NCBI GenBank assembly: GCA_935421135.1
Contig: OW285190.1
Coordinates: 16,254,501-16,318,500 of the forward strand
Direction of reading: 5' to 3'
DNA: 64,000 nucleotides
DNA from: Bugulina stolonifera
Lineage: Eukaryota > Bryozoa > Gymnolaemata > Cheilostomatida > Bugulidae
Shown here: positions 27,201-39,600 of the stretch, in pieces
How the letters are laid out: each line of letters opens with the position of its first letter
Numbering within the stretch: position 1 is the stretch's first letter
The notes under the pieces: generated by a model
What the model was told of the DNA's origin: nothing
The model's database searches: none
What the model saw: only the letters and a program-made list of their open reading frames with translations
Program-made: the position numbers and the translations under genes

Positions 27201-28157
27201 TGTTTGGTGAGCCATATCCTGTAGTGTTTTCTGGATGTTAGAGCGGGGCACAGCAGTGGAGATGTCAGCATCTGAGAACGAATTATCGACTGGAGGAGAA
27301 TGGTCATTTTCATCTTCAACTGCTCGACTATTTCCAACTGCTTGTCGCGATTTCTTGCCAGCGGGTGATTTCCTGTTTGTCAGCGTGTTTATTGTAAAAA
27401 GCTCTTCAGCTGAACTCGTGGAGCGCGTTCGCCGCCTATTACTAAAACTAGTATCTTCAGTGTTAAAAAGTGCATAATCTGACTCCAGGGGCATAAGTTT
27501 AGAACCCGGATTCTCCGAATTCAGGGGTAATGCAATGTCGTTAGTGGTGAGATGTCGCTTGCTTGGACTCCTACTGGATCTTCTGACAGCGATTTCTGTG
27601 CCTACTACTCCACCAATTGTTGAGCCTGTAAAACGAGGCTTTTTACCCTTTACTACTTTTACATCAGGAATTTCAGCTAATTGTCTTTGGATTCGTTTTC
27701 TTTCCCTGTTACTTCCAAATAGCAGGCCTTTGGCAGTAGACGCAAATTCATTGTGACCTTTAGAATTCCTTTTCTTTTTAACCTACAATTGTTACAAACA
27801 CAAGTCGCGATTCATCTTCAAATAAAGCCCTACGGTTTCCCAATCGCCCCCTTGAGTGAGTCACAGAGTGAGTGAGCCTCCATGATTGTCAATTCACAGT
27901 TTTATAGCTACACAACTTTGTTGGTAGAATAAAATTATACTTCAGTTAGGATCAGTAGAAAGCTACATAAAGACACACAGTAAATGCAAACATAAGAGCC
28001 AGATTAAATTCTATATTCACATTGAGTATAGATAAGGCAAATTGCCACATGTATCAGTGAGACAGAACCATACTTTGCCTTGGTCTCGAAGGGTGGCAAC
28101 CAACTTCCCAGACTTTATGGTGCCAATATCAAGATCTGCTTGCCTTTTCTTTACCAT
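21235..28157 (-). CDS. NOL9: NOL9/Grc3-type polynucleotide 5'-hydroxyl kinase
   Basis: Thirteen exons join in frame to 794 aa: 28157-28074, 27782-27035, 26853-26737, 26339-26164, 25821-25701, 25566-25479, 25273-25173, 24765-24589, 24404-24244, 23890-23829, 23323-23095, 22542-22327 and 21339-21235. The N-terminus is basic (MVKKRQ..., KVKKKR), fitting a nucleolar protein, and residues 29-230 are low-complexity. The kinase domain holds a Walker A motif GAKNLGKST at 425-433 and the Clp1/Grc3-type DCDPGQCEFSPPG at 454-466. The C-terminal part has GYGLVRAVD and related segments typical of NOL9. In known systems NOL9/Grc3 phosphorylates 5'-OH RNA ends after Las1 cleavage in ITS2 and so matures 28S/5.8S rRNA. 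Length is close to the roughly 700-aa animal proteins. The gene is divergent from the PPPDE-PUL gene 1.6 kb away. The donor after exon 9 (AAG|GTACCA) is the weakest junction. Confidence 0.92.
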
Positions 28158-29732
28158 CTTTGGAGAAGACCTGACTAAGATTGATTGTACATGTAATTAA
28201 TAAATAGAGAAATAGAGGGCTATGATCTACTACAACAATTGTGGGAATGGGAGTAATTTAATTTAGCCCTGTAATTAGGCTACCTCAATTGTAATAATCA
28301 AATAACTATTTAGGTTTATAATCACTCCATGCTACTAACGTCAGGCGCGCTAATCCGACAATGAAGTGATAAAAGTTAAATGCAGAGTGGCAGTAAAAAC
28401 GATAATCATAATGATAATCAATGCTAGTGATTAGGTTATAATTATAAATATTATAAAATATTATTATACAATTAAAAATAACGCAGTTAATATATACGTA
28501 AATATAAAAATAATTTACAACTAAAATTTATTCTTCAATATAAATATTAATAATAATAATAAAAAATAATGACTTATTAAATTAAAAATAAAATTTTTTT
28601 TTCTATTTAATTTAAATTTTCATTTCGGATTTCCAAATCCATTCCATGGCATTTGATTTATTTAAAAATCATCACCATGGAGCCCTGTTGTGTAGTCAAG
28701 GCCTCGACACTATAATACAAGGTACAATTTTCATCTGCTTGGACCTAATACATGCCTGTGATTGTGAAACACAAGACAAAAGTAGTAAGTACAGAGCTAT
28801 CACGGACTGCTGATTTTTCAGGTTTCACATGGCATTACATTTAGTCGATTATCCTACAAACAACGCACTATTTGACCAGAGCAGCCGCAGCGACCCTCAG
28901 TCAGTTAAAAGTATTGTATGAGGAATTCTGGCTTATAGCCCAAGAGCTAACAGGTATTGGTTAGCTGGTATTGCGGCGAAGTAATGGGAACTATAGAATT
29001 ATTCTGTGATTTGAACGTCGGGTCCCCTCATTAGACTATCATTAAATAAAAGGAATGCCTAGGCTACAAAAGTTGAAATTGACGTCCAAAGCCGTGTGAA
29101 CTAATTTACTGTTGTAGCAAAATTGCTGGTGTTACAGAGACCATTGACAAAAACAGTTGAAGGAAATATCGTCCGATATCTTTTTTTCGTGTTCTCTTGG
29201 ACTGGTCTGGGTCGCAAATTCAAACCTTCAAAGTGACCGCCCGACCGAGACCGAACGGGCACTTAACCTGTAGGTTGTGTGTGGCCTGGGCCGGTTTATT
29301 CGCGACCTAGCGACGAAAGTGGACCGGAGAACTCTTGAGCAAGTTGACCTGCGACTGATATTAAGGTCGTGAAGACACTAATTGACTAGCAATGATAGAC
29401 TTATTTTGGTGATCACTAATGACTAAATAATTATAATACGATATACATTGCAATTGCATTGCCAAACAACGAATAATCTAGAGCGTCTCTACCCCGTGCG
29501 AATAATTTTAGCTGACCTTCTATTTCAAGCATTTGGCAAATCACAAGACAAGTGACAGTGTTTGTGTAGTCACAGCGACAGCAAAGTGAAAGTTCTTCAC
29601 CTATACAATAACAATTACAATACTAACTTTGCTGAACTCCACACTTTACTAATTAATACTACTTACTTTCTCTTCTATATCACTATATCAGTCTATGGTT
29701 GATAAACTGAAACAGCCCACACACAAGATAGG
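28158..29732. promoter_or_regulatory. shared upstream region of two divergent genes
   Basis: The 1.6 kb between the NOL9 start (minus) and the PPPDE-PUL start (plus) must hold both promoters. It contains a very AT-rich stretch (about 28430-28620) and a GC-richer block (about 29190-29345). I see no certain TATA box or initiator, and no coding frame. Both genes look like housekeeping genes, so a bidirectional promoter is plausible but inferred only from position. Confidence 0.4.
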
Positions 29733-32700
29733 ATGTCTCTGCCTCCAAATAGTGCTGTTGAAGTGTGGATCTATGATCTTTCCAAAGGCTTAGCTCGCTC
29801 CATGTCCATGCCACTTCTAGGTGAGTGAAGTAATGAGCAACAGGTCCGTACAGTTGATTTGGGTAGAGTTTTAAACACTCTTGCTATGGCCTACCGCAAT
29901 CCCACTGGTGCCTGGTTATTCTTAGGGATAATTCTTGGTAAGTTTAGCCAAGTACAGTGGTAGAGCAACTGCGCTTCTAATTTCTAAGTCAATATCTTAT
30001 TGCATATTTAGTATTAACTCTAGGTTATTTAGTTTAATTCGTGTTCGAGCTCAACAATTAATTTACTTACTGGAGCATGCATTCAATTTTTTTGTATTGG
30101 ATCTGCTTTAAAAGATCACTCTAGTTTAGACGCTTGCTCTCGGTCAATAGACTGTTTAGGTGTTGGAATTGATTCAAGAGGGAAAGAGCTTTTTTTCATA
30201 CGTTGATCCGCTCAATTCAATAACAGTGCTTTGAGGAATCTTCAGAACAAAATACCATTGTTAGATTATAAATTATGTTATACCCTCTTCTAAGCTATTA
30301 AATTAATGGACACTCACTGTAATAATCAAATGGCTGTGCTCTTATAGGCAAGCAGATCGACGGCATATGGCACACAGCAATAGTTGCTTATGGAAAGGAG
30401 TATTTCTTTGGTGGTGATAGCATAGAGTGCTGTACTCCAGTGAGTATCCATTGTTATTGAACCCTACTTTTATGAGACTATCACATCACATCTACCTAAC
30501 TTTGTGCACTATTAGTCTACAAGTAGCCTAATCTGTTTTTGGGTATTCTTATTTAGTCAGCATATGTGAATAATGAATTTACTGTGCAATTTGCATTGCA
30601 ATGTTGTATCTTGCAGGGCGGTACAATTTTAGGGGCACCCAATGCAAAGGTTAGCCTAGGATCCACAGAAATACCTTATGAGATATTTCATGAGCATCTG
30701 CGCGAGCTCTCCCAAACTACTTTCAGGTAGTATTTCTCATTTTATTGCTGAAATTTATAGGCACGCTGTGTAATGTAGGACTAGTATATTGTGTATAATT
30801 GGAACAGTCTACATCTACATGTACATTGTATCTGCTAGTTGAACCATTATTGAGACGATGTTATGGTTTATAAGTGTTTCTATTGGCTTCCTTGTGTTTT
30901 TATATTGAATATTTAACAGAGATTATACATAATTACGTCGTATCTTACTAACAATTCGTCTCATTTCTAATTATGCTAGATTTCCCTCATGTCTCATGCT
31001 GATAGTGTTACATGTGTATATGCTATTCTCTATCCAATGTTGAGTGTATTACCATGTTACAGGCCATGTGACTATCACCTACTGAAACGTAACTGCAACA
31101 ACTTCAGCTCTGAAGTTGCTCAATTCCTTACAGGAAATGACATACCCTCTTACATCACCAACTTGCCCGATGAAGTCCTCAGCACGTATGTACACCTACA
31201 TGTACGGAGTTATCTAAATTTGCAACACCTTGCATTACCACTCGTATCCAGTATATCAAATATGCAAAATATTTTTATGTTGACTTAGTTACAGTGTAAG
31301 CTCTAGCAACAATATTTGCAGTTGTCTACTCTGTATTGTTTGCCAAAGAGAAGACAACTCAGAAAATGCTAATTTTCCTGTTGGTGCATCTTTATTTTTG
31401 GTTTTCTGACATTTTTCTGTGCAAGTTAAGGATAGGGGCAGCCCTGTAAGTCCAGGAAAGGATAATGTTGCTTAGGTATAAGTAGAGTAGAAAAAGTTAA
31501 ATGCACTGTATTTGAGAGATGTTGTTACATCAAAGCTGTATTTAATGGAATCAGGAGATTATTAATCAGATTCATTGCATGTGTGTTATCAGGCAGGAAA
31601 TGGTTGCAATCCCTCCTGAGCTGACTACAGCAGTGTCCTACGCGTGCACATATTCCATGCATAATTCATACGTTTTAGGCCATTCGGTCAAATGCTTCGT
31701 CCAATGCTAGACTCTATGACGGTGAACCCAGGTGCAGGTGCTCACCGCGTGTTTGGTGAGAGTGAGCCGTCTAGTAGGATAGTACAACCTGCTGCCACCA
31801 GTCAGGGTGCTCGCAATACCCAACCTAGCAGTCATATCAACACCCCACAGCGCCCGGTATCACCATCATCTTGCCCACATCCAGACTGTGTGACTTTTCG
31901 TAGTAGTCAGGTAAGTTTTTTGGTTGAATTTGATGTCTATATGATGTTTTAATAAACAGATGTAAGTTCCTATAGCAGTAAAAGATATAGTCAACCTTGG
32001 TATGGAATTAGTACGTAATTTGAACTTAGAATCTACGCGTATATCACAATTATGATATATTTTATGTTGAGGCTCTTTTCTTTTCTTCAGGAATTTAATG
32101 TGGGAAGCCTTTGTGAAAAAGAGGCAGAAAAGAAGCTCGTACAGGAGATCGTTGAATTTGTGGCAATGGATAATGTAACGTGGAGTATAAGTCCTGCACA
32201 CGTCAAGTGTTTAGGTAAGGCGGAGCATGTCTGGCTTAGTATCTCTAGTTGGCAGCAGCATTAACTTTCAGCTGCATCACCGGGTGGCAATGTCTACGGT
32301 GTTTCAGTAAAAGCATAAATTTAGAAACATAGTATGGAGTAGATAACTCTAAAGAAAAGTGTAATAGTACAAAGATGTAGGCTACATAATTATATTCTGT
32401 ATACTCAGCGGTTGTACATGTATAATATTGCTATTGCAGGGGGCTTATTATCACAATGTCAAACACCTGAGAAAAGAAAGGTATTATGGGAAATACTGCA
32501 GCTGTTAGTACTAAAACCAGACTCATTGGCCATAATAAAGAGGTGTGACAACTCCGTGTTTATTGATCAACTTTCTGTACCGGATATAGAAAGTCTGAAA
32601 TGTGTAAGTAATAAGTTATGATGTCATATCATATATACCCTGCACATGTAGATACAAAGTATGTTAGTCCCACATATAGTGTGTGTGGCATCTGCTTGGC

Positions 32701-34589
32701 CGCAGTCATTCAGTTTTACTCCCCTTAGCCAATATATTATTATATTAAGTTGTATGTATAAGTGTTGCTATGGCAATGGTGTAGAGGTGTAACTTGACAG
32801 TTCTGTGATTATGTGAGTCGGAAGCCTCTTCTGAGCAAACCCTGAATATTGTTTAATTGGAAGCAAAGATCTCTAAGCTCTGTTACTACTATGTATTTGC
32901 TTCTTCATAAAGTCTATGAGTGGTGGTCATCCGCTACTTGTCTTTCCATTGAGTAGAGTCCACTTTTATATACTGATTACCCTGCATGTATATGCAATCT
33001 TCTTGTAGATATGCAACACGTGTGCTATACTAGATGGTTATAAACTGTGCGTAACCAAGAGAAGACAACTACTAGAGCAGCTGCCTTCACTACTAGAGAC
33101 ATATATGAAAGATGTAGAACACATGAGAGCCATTGCCTCTGTGATATATAACATATCTGTACACCATGTAAGTCACCTCTGTAATATATAACATATCTGT
33201 ACACCACGTAAGTCAGCTAGGAGGCATGTAATGATGTGCTGTACAACATGTAAGTGAGTATTCATACTTGGTATATAAAGAATAAAACAATAGTGATGTG
33301 ATTGTGAAGTTAGGTGCAGCAGAAGAAGATCTCTATGGCAGATTGCAAGCTCCGGTCCACCGCAGGTCATCTCTGTCCACTTCAGGTCATCTCTGTCTAC
33401 CACAGGTCATCTCTGTCCACTGCAGGTCATCTCTGTCTACCACAGGTCATCTCTGTCTACCACAGGTCATCTCTGTCCACTGCAGGTCATCTCTGCCTAC
33501 CATTGGTCATCTCTGTCTACCGCAGGTCATCTCTACCTACCGTTGGTCATCTCTGCCTACCGTTGGTCATCTCTGCCTACCGTTGGTCATCTCTGTCCAC
33601 TGCAGGTCATCTCTGCCTACCGTTGGTCATCTCTGTTATCCTATACATGGTTCCATACAAGTCTAAGATCTATAAGTTCCCATGTACTCTTTGTTCTTAT
33701 ATTATTATGCTATCGTTTTATGATTGGACAGAAACTAGTGGATGACCTTGACATACAGTTCACATGTGCCTTAGTAGAGTTCCTTAACACGCACCTGGAT
33801 CTGGATGTGAAAACAGGTACATGCATGCTGTTTATCCCTCCTCTTTTACTCAACTCCTGTACAAGGGTACAGTTTGGAGTTTGCAGATGGACATTGAGTA
33901 GCCATTCAAGGAGCATGACTATATTTGGACCAATTACTGGGCTGAAACACTTTACTACTGTATAACCATTTTAATTCAACCAATTTTCTTTCACACTTCA
34001 TTCCTACTATTCCTTGTGTAACCACTAGTTACACTGTTACGCTGAGCTTGTCATTCATTGTGCTATACTATCAGTTCTTATACAATGTTTCTAATTTCTT
34101 ACTGTAGTGGAGCTGATACTTAAATCGCTGCTGAACTTTATGTCTGCCAATACAGAGGTGAGTTGGATAGGATTATCAGATATCGAGATATATATCAGTC
34201 TTTCTGTGCTCTAGTAGTCGGGTTTGCCTGTCAATAGCCTGTCTCTATTAGCTCATTCGGTGAATAATTAGCCAATCAGAGCAGTTTTTTTTAAATTTAA
34301 TGTTGTGGTGGCGTCCAAAAATTTAATTCTAAAACTGTATGTCATAAACCTGAGCTATCTATTTGCTCAATTTCTTTTTATAAACAATATTATTACATTG
34401 TACTACCAGTGAAAATTTTGGACTCTGTGTACTGGTAGTATAATGTCTGAGCCTATGTTCCTTTAGGTGAAGATGTTAGCTTTCACTATGGGCCTTGATA
34501 CAAGTCGGTACACAGAGACAGCTCAGTCAAGTCAGGGAGGAGAACTAACACAGCTGGTCCAAAGGCTAAGCAATCTTAAGGTAGACTGA
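29733..34589 (+). CDS. DeSI-type PPPDE isopeptidase fused to a PUL domain
   Basis: Eleven exons join in frame to 449 aa: 29733-29820, 30348-30439, 30617-30726, 31063-31185, 31679-31910, 32091-32214, 32440-32603, 33009-33167, 33732-33816, 34108-34157 and 34467-34589. Residues 8-150 are a PPPDE (DeSI) papain-fold domain. The catalytic His is at 38 ([11 protein letters not shown]) and the Cys at 108 ([15 protein letters not shown]), the same numbering as in animal DeSI-1, and the family signature [17 protein letters not shown] follows. A Ser/Pro-rich linker (about 155-215) leads to an all-helical C-terminal region (about 216-449) resembling PUL, with [13 protein letters not shown] the clearest stretch. 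PPPDE enzymes remove SUMO or ubiquitin-like conjugates, and PUL binds the p97/Cdc48 AAA ATPase, so the fusion may bring deconjugation to p97. Vertebrate DeSI-1 lacks PUL. No thioredoxin domain lies between the two, unlike some fungal and plant fusions. Confidence 0.9.
33136..33215 (+). repeat. 40-bp tandem duplication of an exon/5' splice-site junction
   Basis: Positions 33136-33175 and 33176-33215 are near-identical 40-mers. The first spans the end of exon 8 of the PPPDE-PUL gene and its donor (ACCAT|GTAAGT at 33167/33168); the second repeats the exon tail and the donor (ACCAC|GTAAGT). Using the second donor would read through the intron copy into an in-frame TAA, so the first is the productive site. 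Confidence 0.9.
33361..33637 (+). repeat. 20-bp minisatellite, about 14 copies, in intron 8
   Basis: Head-to-tail 20-base units of the form CAGGTCATCTCTGTCYACYR, including a variant with TTGGTCATCTCTGCCTACCG. The array lies between exons 8 and 9 of the PPPDE-PUL gene. Each CAGGT unit also mimics a weak 5' splice site. The open frames across it are a by-product of the repeat. Confidence 0.95.
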
Positions 34590-36655
34590 TAAGGTAAAGG
34601 CTACAGAGTCCATGCAGTGACATGTAGGATGTTTTTGTACCTGGTAATTTATGCTTGATGATATTAATCTATTTATTAGACAGGCTATTGTTATACTCAT
34701 CTTAATAATAATATATAATTATTGCCATTGTTGCAATTTTATTTCATATAATATAGTTATATTATTATTTGTAGTTATTTCACTATAACTAAGTATTAAT
34801 AATAATTTTATCAGTTTACAGCCCTCAAACTCTACGTTGTGCATATTGAAAAAGAGTTCAACATTATTTCCTAAAACATCAGCCAATCAAAAGAATTTGC
34901 AGTGCATTGTGTGATAATATAATAGTTTTTTGTGTGGATGATTGAATGTTTGCTTGAATAAATATGAGTTTAAATTGGTAACTACTCAGACAGATTACTA
35001 ATCTCAAACCATCTGGTTACTATGATTAGGATGATTAGATTCATTATTGTATCTGATACAGATATAGGTTGATGCATATCATGTATTCATAATGACCAGA
35101 TGTTCACCAGTGATTTTGGGGTATCAGGATGGTAATGTGCTATTTTACAATGTCCATTTACAAAAGCCTTTTGGAATATAGGAATGCAAATGTGAATAAA
35201 ATTGGCGGTGTATACAAAAGCCTATCAAATCACACCCTTATAATACATGTACATGTATATGTACTATGACAGCAGTACATTGTTTTATTGGAATTGTGTT
35301 CTCTTTACTATCTTTATTGAGAGGGGATAACTTTAAATTATTGTATTATAATATTAATAGGCCCCTAAGCCATACAGTCTGACTGGAAATCAACTATGTA
35401 ATTGGACTTGATTTTATGATGAGCGCTAAACATATTTGTTACCCTCCTCATTGGAAATAGAAAGTGAACCAACAACAATAATGAACATACTGAACGATAG
35501 CCTGCAGTCCATACAATCCGAAATAGTTAGGGGACATCTGTACTCCACCATGGCCAAAACTTTATTATTTTCGAAGAGCTTGCACCTCATAACAGACCTC
35601 ATGATGACCCAGTGCTGCACGGTATTATGTGTAAACTAGTTTTACATGGTTTTAGGGTTAAACTAGAAATTCACTTAGTTTACTGGCTTTAATGATCAAA
35701 GATAATAAACCAAATACATGACTTGTTAGTCATGCTGCAAGTCATGTTTAATGCCAACCTAGTCATTTGTATAAAATGCATACTGTAATTGAGTTGCAGT
35801 AATATCTGGAGTATTTACAATAATGATATACACACTGTAAGAACAATTACGTCATCCACGACTATGCAGTACTAGACCAATTAGCAAGATTCCAGCCACA
35901 GGTACAAGTGCATGAGGAGCCTACAGACAGTGCACACACAAATCTAGTTGTTATTATTCCAATATCTTAACTGCTGCAGGAAAACGGCAATAAAAAATGT
36001 TTGAATTTCCTTGTTGCTACCGGAGTATCTTGCGTTTGGTACATGTACAAAACTGGTTAGCTCACGATTATACGTATGTAGCTGATTGTGTAATTACATA
36101 ATATGTATTGTAATGACATTGGCTTAGAAGAAAGGAATCCTTTATACATTGCACATATAAAATTATGGCTTCCACGATATCTTCATTAAGAAAATTTCAC
36201 GAAATTTATACTACTAAATAGTACATTTGTATATGTCTATATGGCATAGGTTTAAAGGTTATCGTGAAATATCACTATGAGACCAGCACTGTTGCTTTTT
36301 ATGGGGGACCGTATATGAAAGGGATTTAAACAGAATAATTTTTAAAACATAAATATACACATTCTAAATTTTACTATAGCAACACAATTTCTAGCAGCTA
36401 ATTTCAGTGTCTGGTAGTAACAATCAAAATAGAATATTATTAGTGGTAGAAGACGTAGACCTGTTCTTTGTACACCTTCATTGCTTTCATTTTTCTAGTA
36501 AAATTCTGAAAACCGGAAATTTCTCAAGATCTGATTACAATCGCTGAAAGTTTGTTTATGTAATTGTCGTTAAGAATATGCATGTGTATATTTTAAGCAG
36601 TTTGTTATTTGGAATGAAACAGTCGTGGTGATGTTGAACTTTCTGATACTCTTCT
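34590..36655. other. spacer between convergent genes
   Basis: 3' UTR and spacer shared by the PPPDE-PUL gene (plus) and the GPCR gene (minus). No gene is recognised; the short frames around 35430-35640 on both strands overlap each other and lack splice or family evidence. Confidence 0.5.
34957..34962 (+). terminator. poly(A) signal of the PPPDE-PUL gene
   Basis: AATAAA about 370 bases after the stop codon at 34589, followed by GT-rich sequence. It is the first canonical signal downstream, and the convergent GPCR gene starts its 3' side at 36656. Confidence 0.5.
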
Positions 36656-39600
36656 CTATATCTGACTTGTCATATCATGATGCAAGGATATTGTTGGGGT
36701 GACAGCATGAGGTCTTCTTCTCGCTGTGGGCGGTGTGAATCCCGTCTCTGAGATTACTGATTGTTTCCTGAAAGTATCTTCATTACCACAGCTTCGGCAA
36801 GCTCGGTACAATCTCTTGAAGGCTATGCGGAAGTCTCTGTTAAAGAAGCCGTAGATTATCGGATTCATACAGCTGTTAAAGTAACCTATCCAGAATACAA
36901 CCGTTATTATCCATTTATATTTAGCATTGCTTCCATCTAGGCTGCATTTTTCTGGACATATGCCAAATGTTATAGTGTACCATAGAAATATTGGGCCCAT
37001 GCATGCCAGAAAGCACCCCATAATAATTCCAAGAGTTTTAGCAGCCCGATGCTCTTTCCTCATCTTTTTCATCTGCTTGATATCTTTTTTTGCCGCTTTT
37101 TGTTTATTACGAGATGTTGGAGTTAGAGTAGATGTCTCATTCCCATTTTCTCGTTCGCGGAAGTCCATATTGTCGTTATAGTCTACGTCCTCAGAGCCAT
37201 CTGGTGTTTGAGCCTCTTCTGACCAACTCTCGCTGCTGATTTCTTTACTGATCATTGGCACTTTCGAATTCCCATTTAGCATGGGTTCTTCAGATTCATC
37301 GCTTTGTGTCGGTGCGGGTGGTCTCATCAAGGCCTGTATTTGTTTCTCTTGTTTGCGAGCAGTACTTAGTATTCTCTGGTACAACACCAGCATTATCGTG
37401 CTTGGTATCCAGAAGGATATGCTGGAGGAAACAAAGGCGTACGGCTGGGATACTTTAAATTCACAGATGTGGTGGTTTTCTTTCAGTTTTCTCAAATGTT
37501 CAGCAGTAGCATACCAACCAGCAAATATTGGTAAAAAGGAGAGAAGGCCAGAGAGGATCCAGCTACTTGCTATCATCAAAATGACCTTCACCTTTGACAT
37601 TGCCCTTTCATAAACGAAGGGATGCAGTATAGCGATGTATCTACAACAGACGACGATGAATTGATAAGACGTCAGAGACTGAACTATAAGTTGCTGTTTA
37701 TTCATCCATTTGTTTACACCATTACACATATCGGATTATTATGTTACACAGTCAAATGGTACATGCGCATAACATGATTACAACAGTGATTGGTAGGCAG
37801 TGAAGTTTTAATTGCCCCGTGTGATTTGATAAATTCTAAGTAATTTGCATTTATCATTTATTGTTTCATAGAAACCGCCACTGGGAGTATATATTTGCCA
37901 ATAATGAATCTAACAGTGGTGCATTGTACACCCTTGACCGTAAATCGAGTTACCAGATGTAGCATTTGGTTCCTTCCACAATTTATTGGTACTAAGATTA
38001 TACTAGTAATTACTAGTAAATTTTCTTCAATTTTTGTTATATCGCTCCTGCTCGGTTCTCTTTCCACTTTAACGGTAAAAATTTAAATTCTAGAGGAATA
38101 ATTTTCAGTTATAGATCTTAGGGATTGTTTCCCCATCGTAAGCTGTATTCATTAAGTAGCAAATTCTGGACTTGATTCGACTTACTGAACTAGTACAGTC
38201 TATAGTTTGCGCATGAAGTCAAATTGTTAATTCAAGTAATAATAATTTCTCAAGATTGCTCTGAACGATTACCATGTTCACTGGGCTGCGTCTTTAAGTG
38301 GGTAGGGCACTGGTGAAGATTAATTCAATGACATTACAACAATTTGAAGTTGTGTTAACTTGCATTATATTAATATTCACAAAGCCTACAGTAAACAGTC
38401 ATAGCATGGCACATTCCAAAAGTACATATACCAGATATTGGACATACACTGTTCATTATATACGAGTATACTGTGACACAAGATAACATGTTTATAAATA
38501 TTGGTAACAAATGCTGCCAATATTATATAACATTCAGACAGTCTGCGTAAACAATACACTAAAGCTTGAATAAGCATCTTGTTACAGCGGTGACATGTAT
38601 ATGTGTGTATACAGTGTATATATAATATATACCACTGCTATATTGTATACCTGGCTTATCTTCACCTCCACTGCTTTCTATACTATCACAGCAGCTAATA
38701 GTGCAATAGCTACATGTACTGTATAAGTGGGTAGGGCAGTTACTCCGAATCTGTCTACATACATCTTACAACGTGTAGAACAGCTGTGATCTATTCTTAT
38801 ACCATGTAGTGTGGATAGGAGTTATTTTCTCATGGTATGTAAGTAGCATTTAGCCTGTGATCTAGTAATGTTCACATTATTAATCAGTATGTTGATCCCT
38901 GAATACTTGGAGCTACAACTACTTTAAAAATCAAGGTTATTTTTAGACGTTGCATTGTACCCATTTCTATAGGGTTGAGGTTCACTAATTCTATACCCTT
39001 TCTCTGAAATAAGTGATTATAATGATATGTAGATGTGTTGTTTGTGTTAGTAGAAGGTACAATGTAATGTGTGTGAGCTCTTTGATATAAATGAATTAAT
39101 AGGAAAGCATGTGGACAGCTACATCAGAGTAGATCAGCCAGTTAAACTGATTAGAATAAGTGTGTGTGCTCCCTTTCATCTTATTAATCAAGTAGCACAC
39201 TTTATCTCATTGTTTGACCACTTAATATAATGGAGTACAGTGGTCATCAATGACCTCTCAGTCATAATAAGTGAGTGGTGTTACATACCTTATATTATGT
39301 TGTTGCATGTGTAAATATCCCTTTGAGCTATGTCAACAGATGTTTTAAAGCTAAGCAATTATAGTAATGTTATTATGTAGGCCTACTGTACTGCATTGCA
39401 TAAATGTGAACACATGCACTAGCATATTACGGGTGTACAATGTATGTTTGCATGTAGGAGATGTATTTTATGTAATTATCAAATTATTACTATGTAGTAT
39501 TACTATATTAGTTATATTGTTATTATGAACAAATTAGTATAATCTCTCAAGAGGTTTGGGTCATTACAAATGTATATTATTGACATCAATTACATTGGTC

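Noticed and set aside
33298..33965. Overlapping frames of 120-143 codons with [15 protein letters not shown] repeats
   Set aside because: They read through the 20-bp intronic array in three frames; the array lies between well-supported exons.
35426..35639. Overlapping 64-67 codon frames on both strands
   Set aside because: No splice context or homology; lies in the spacer between convergent genes.
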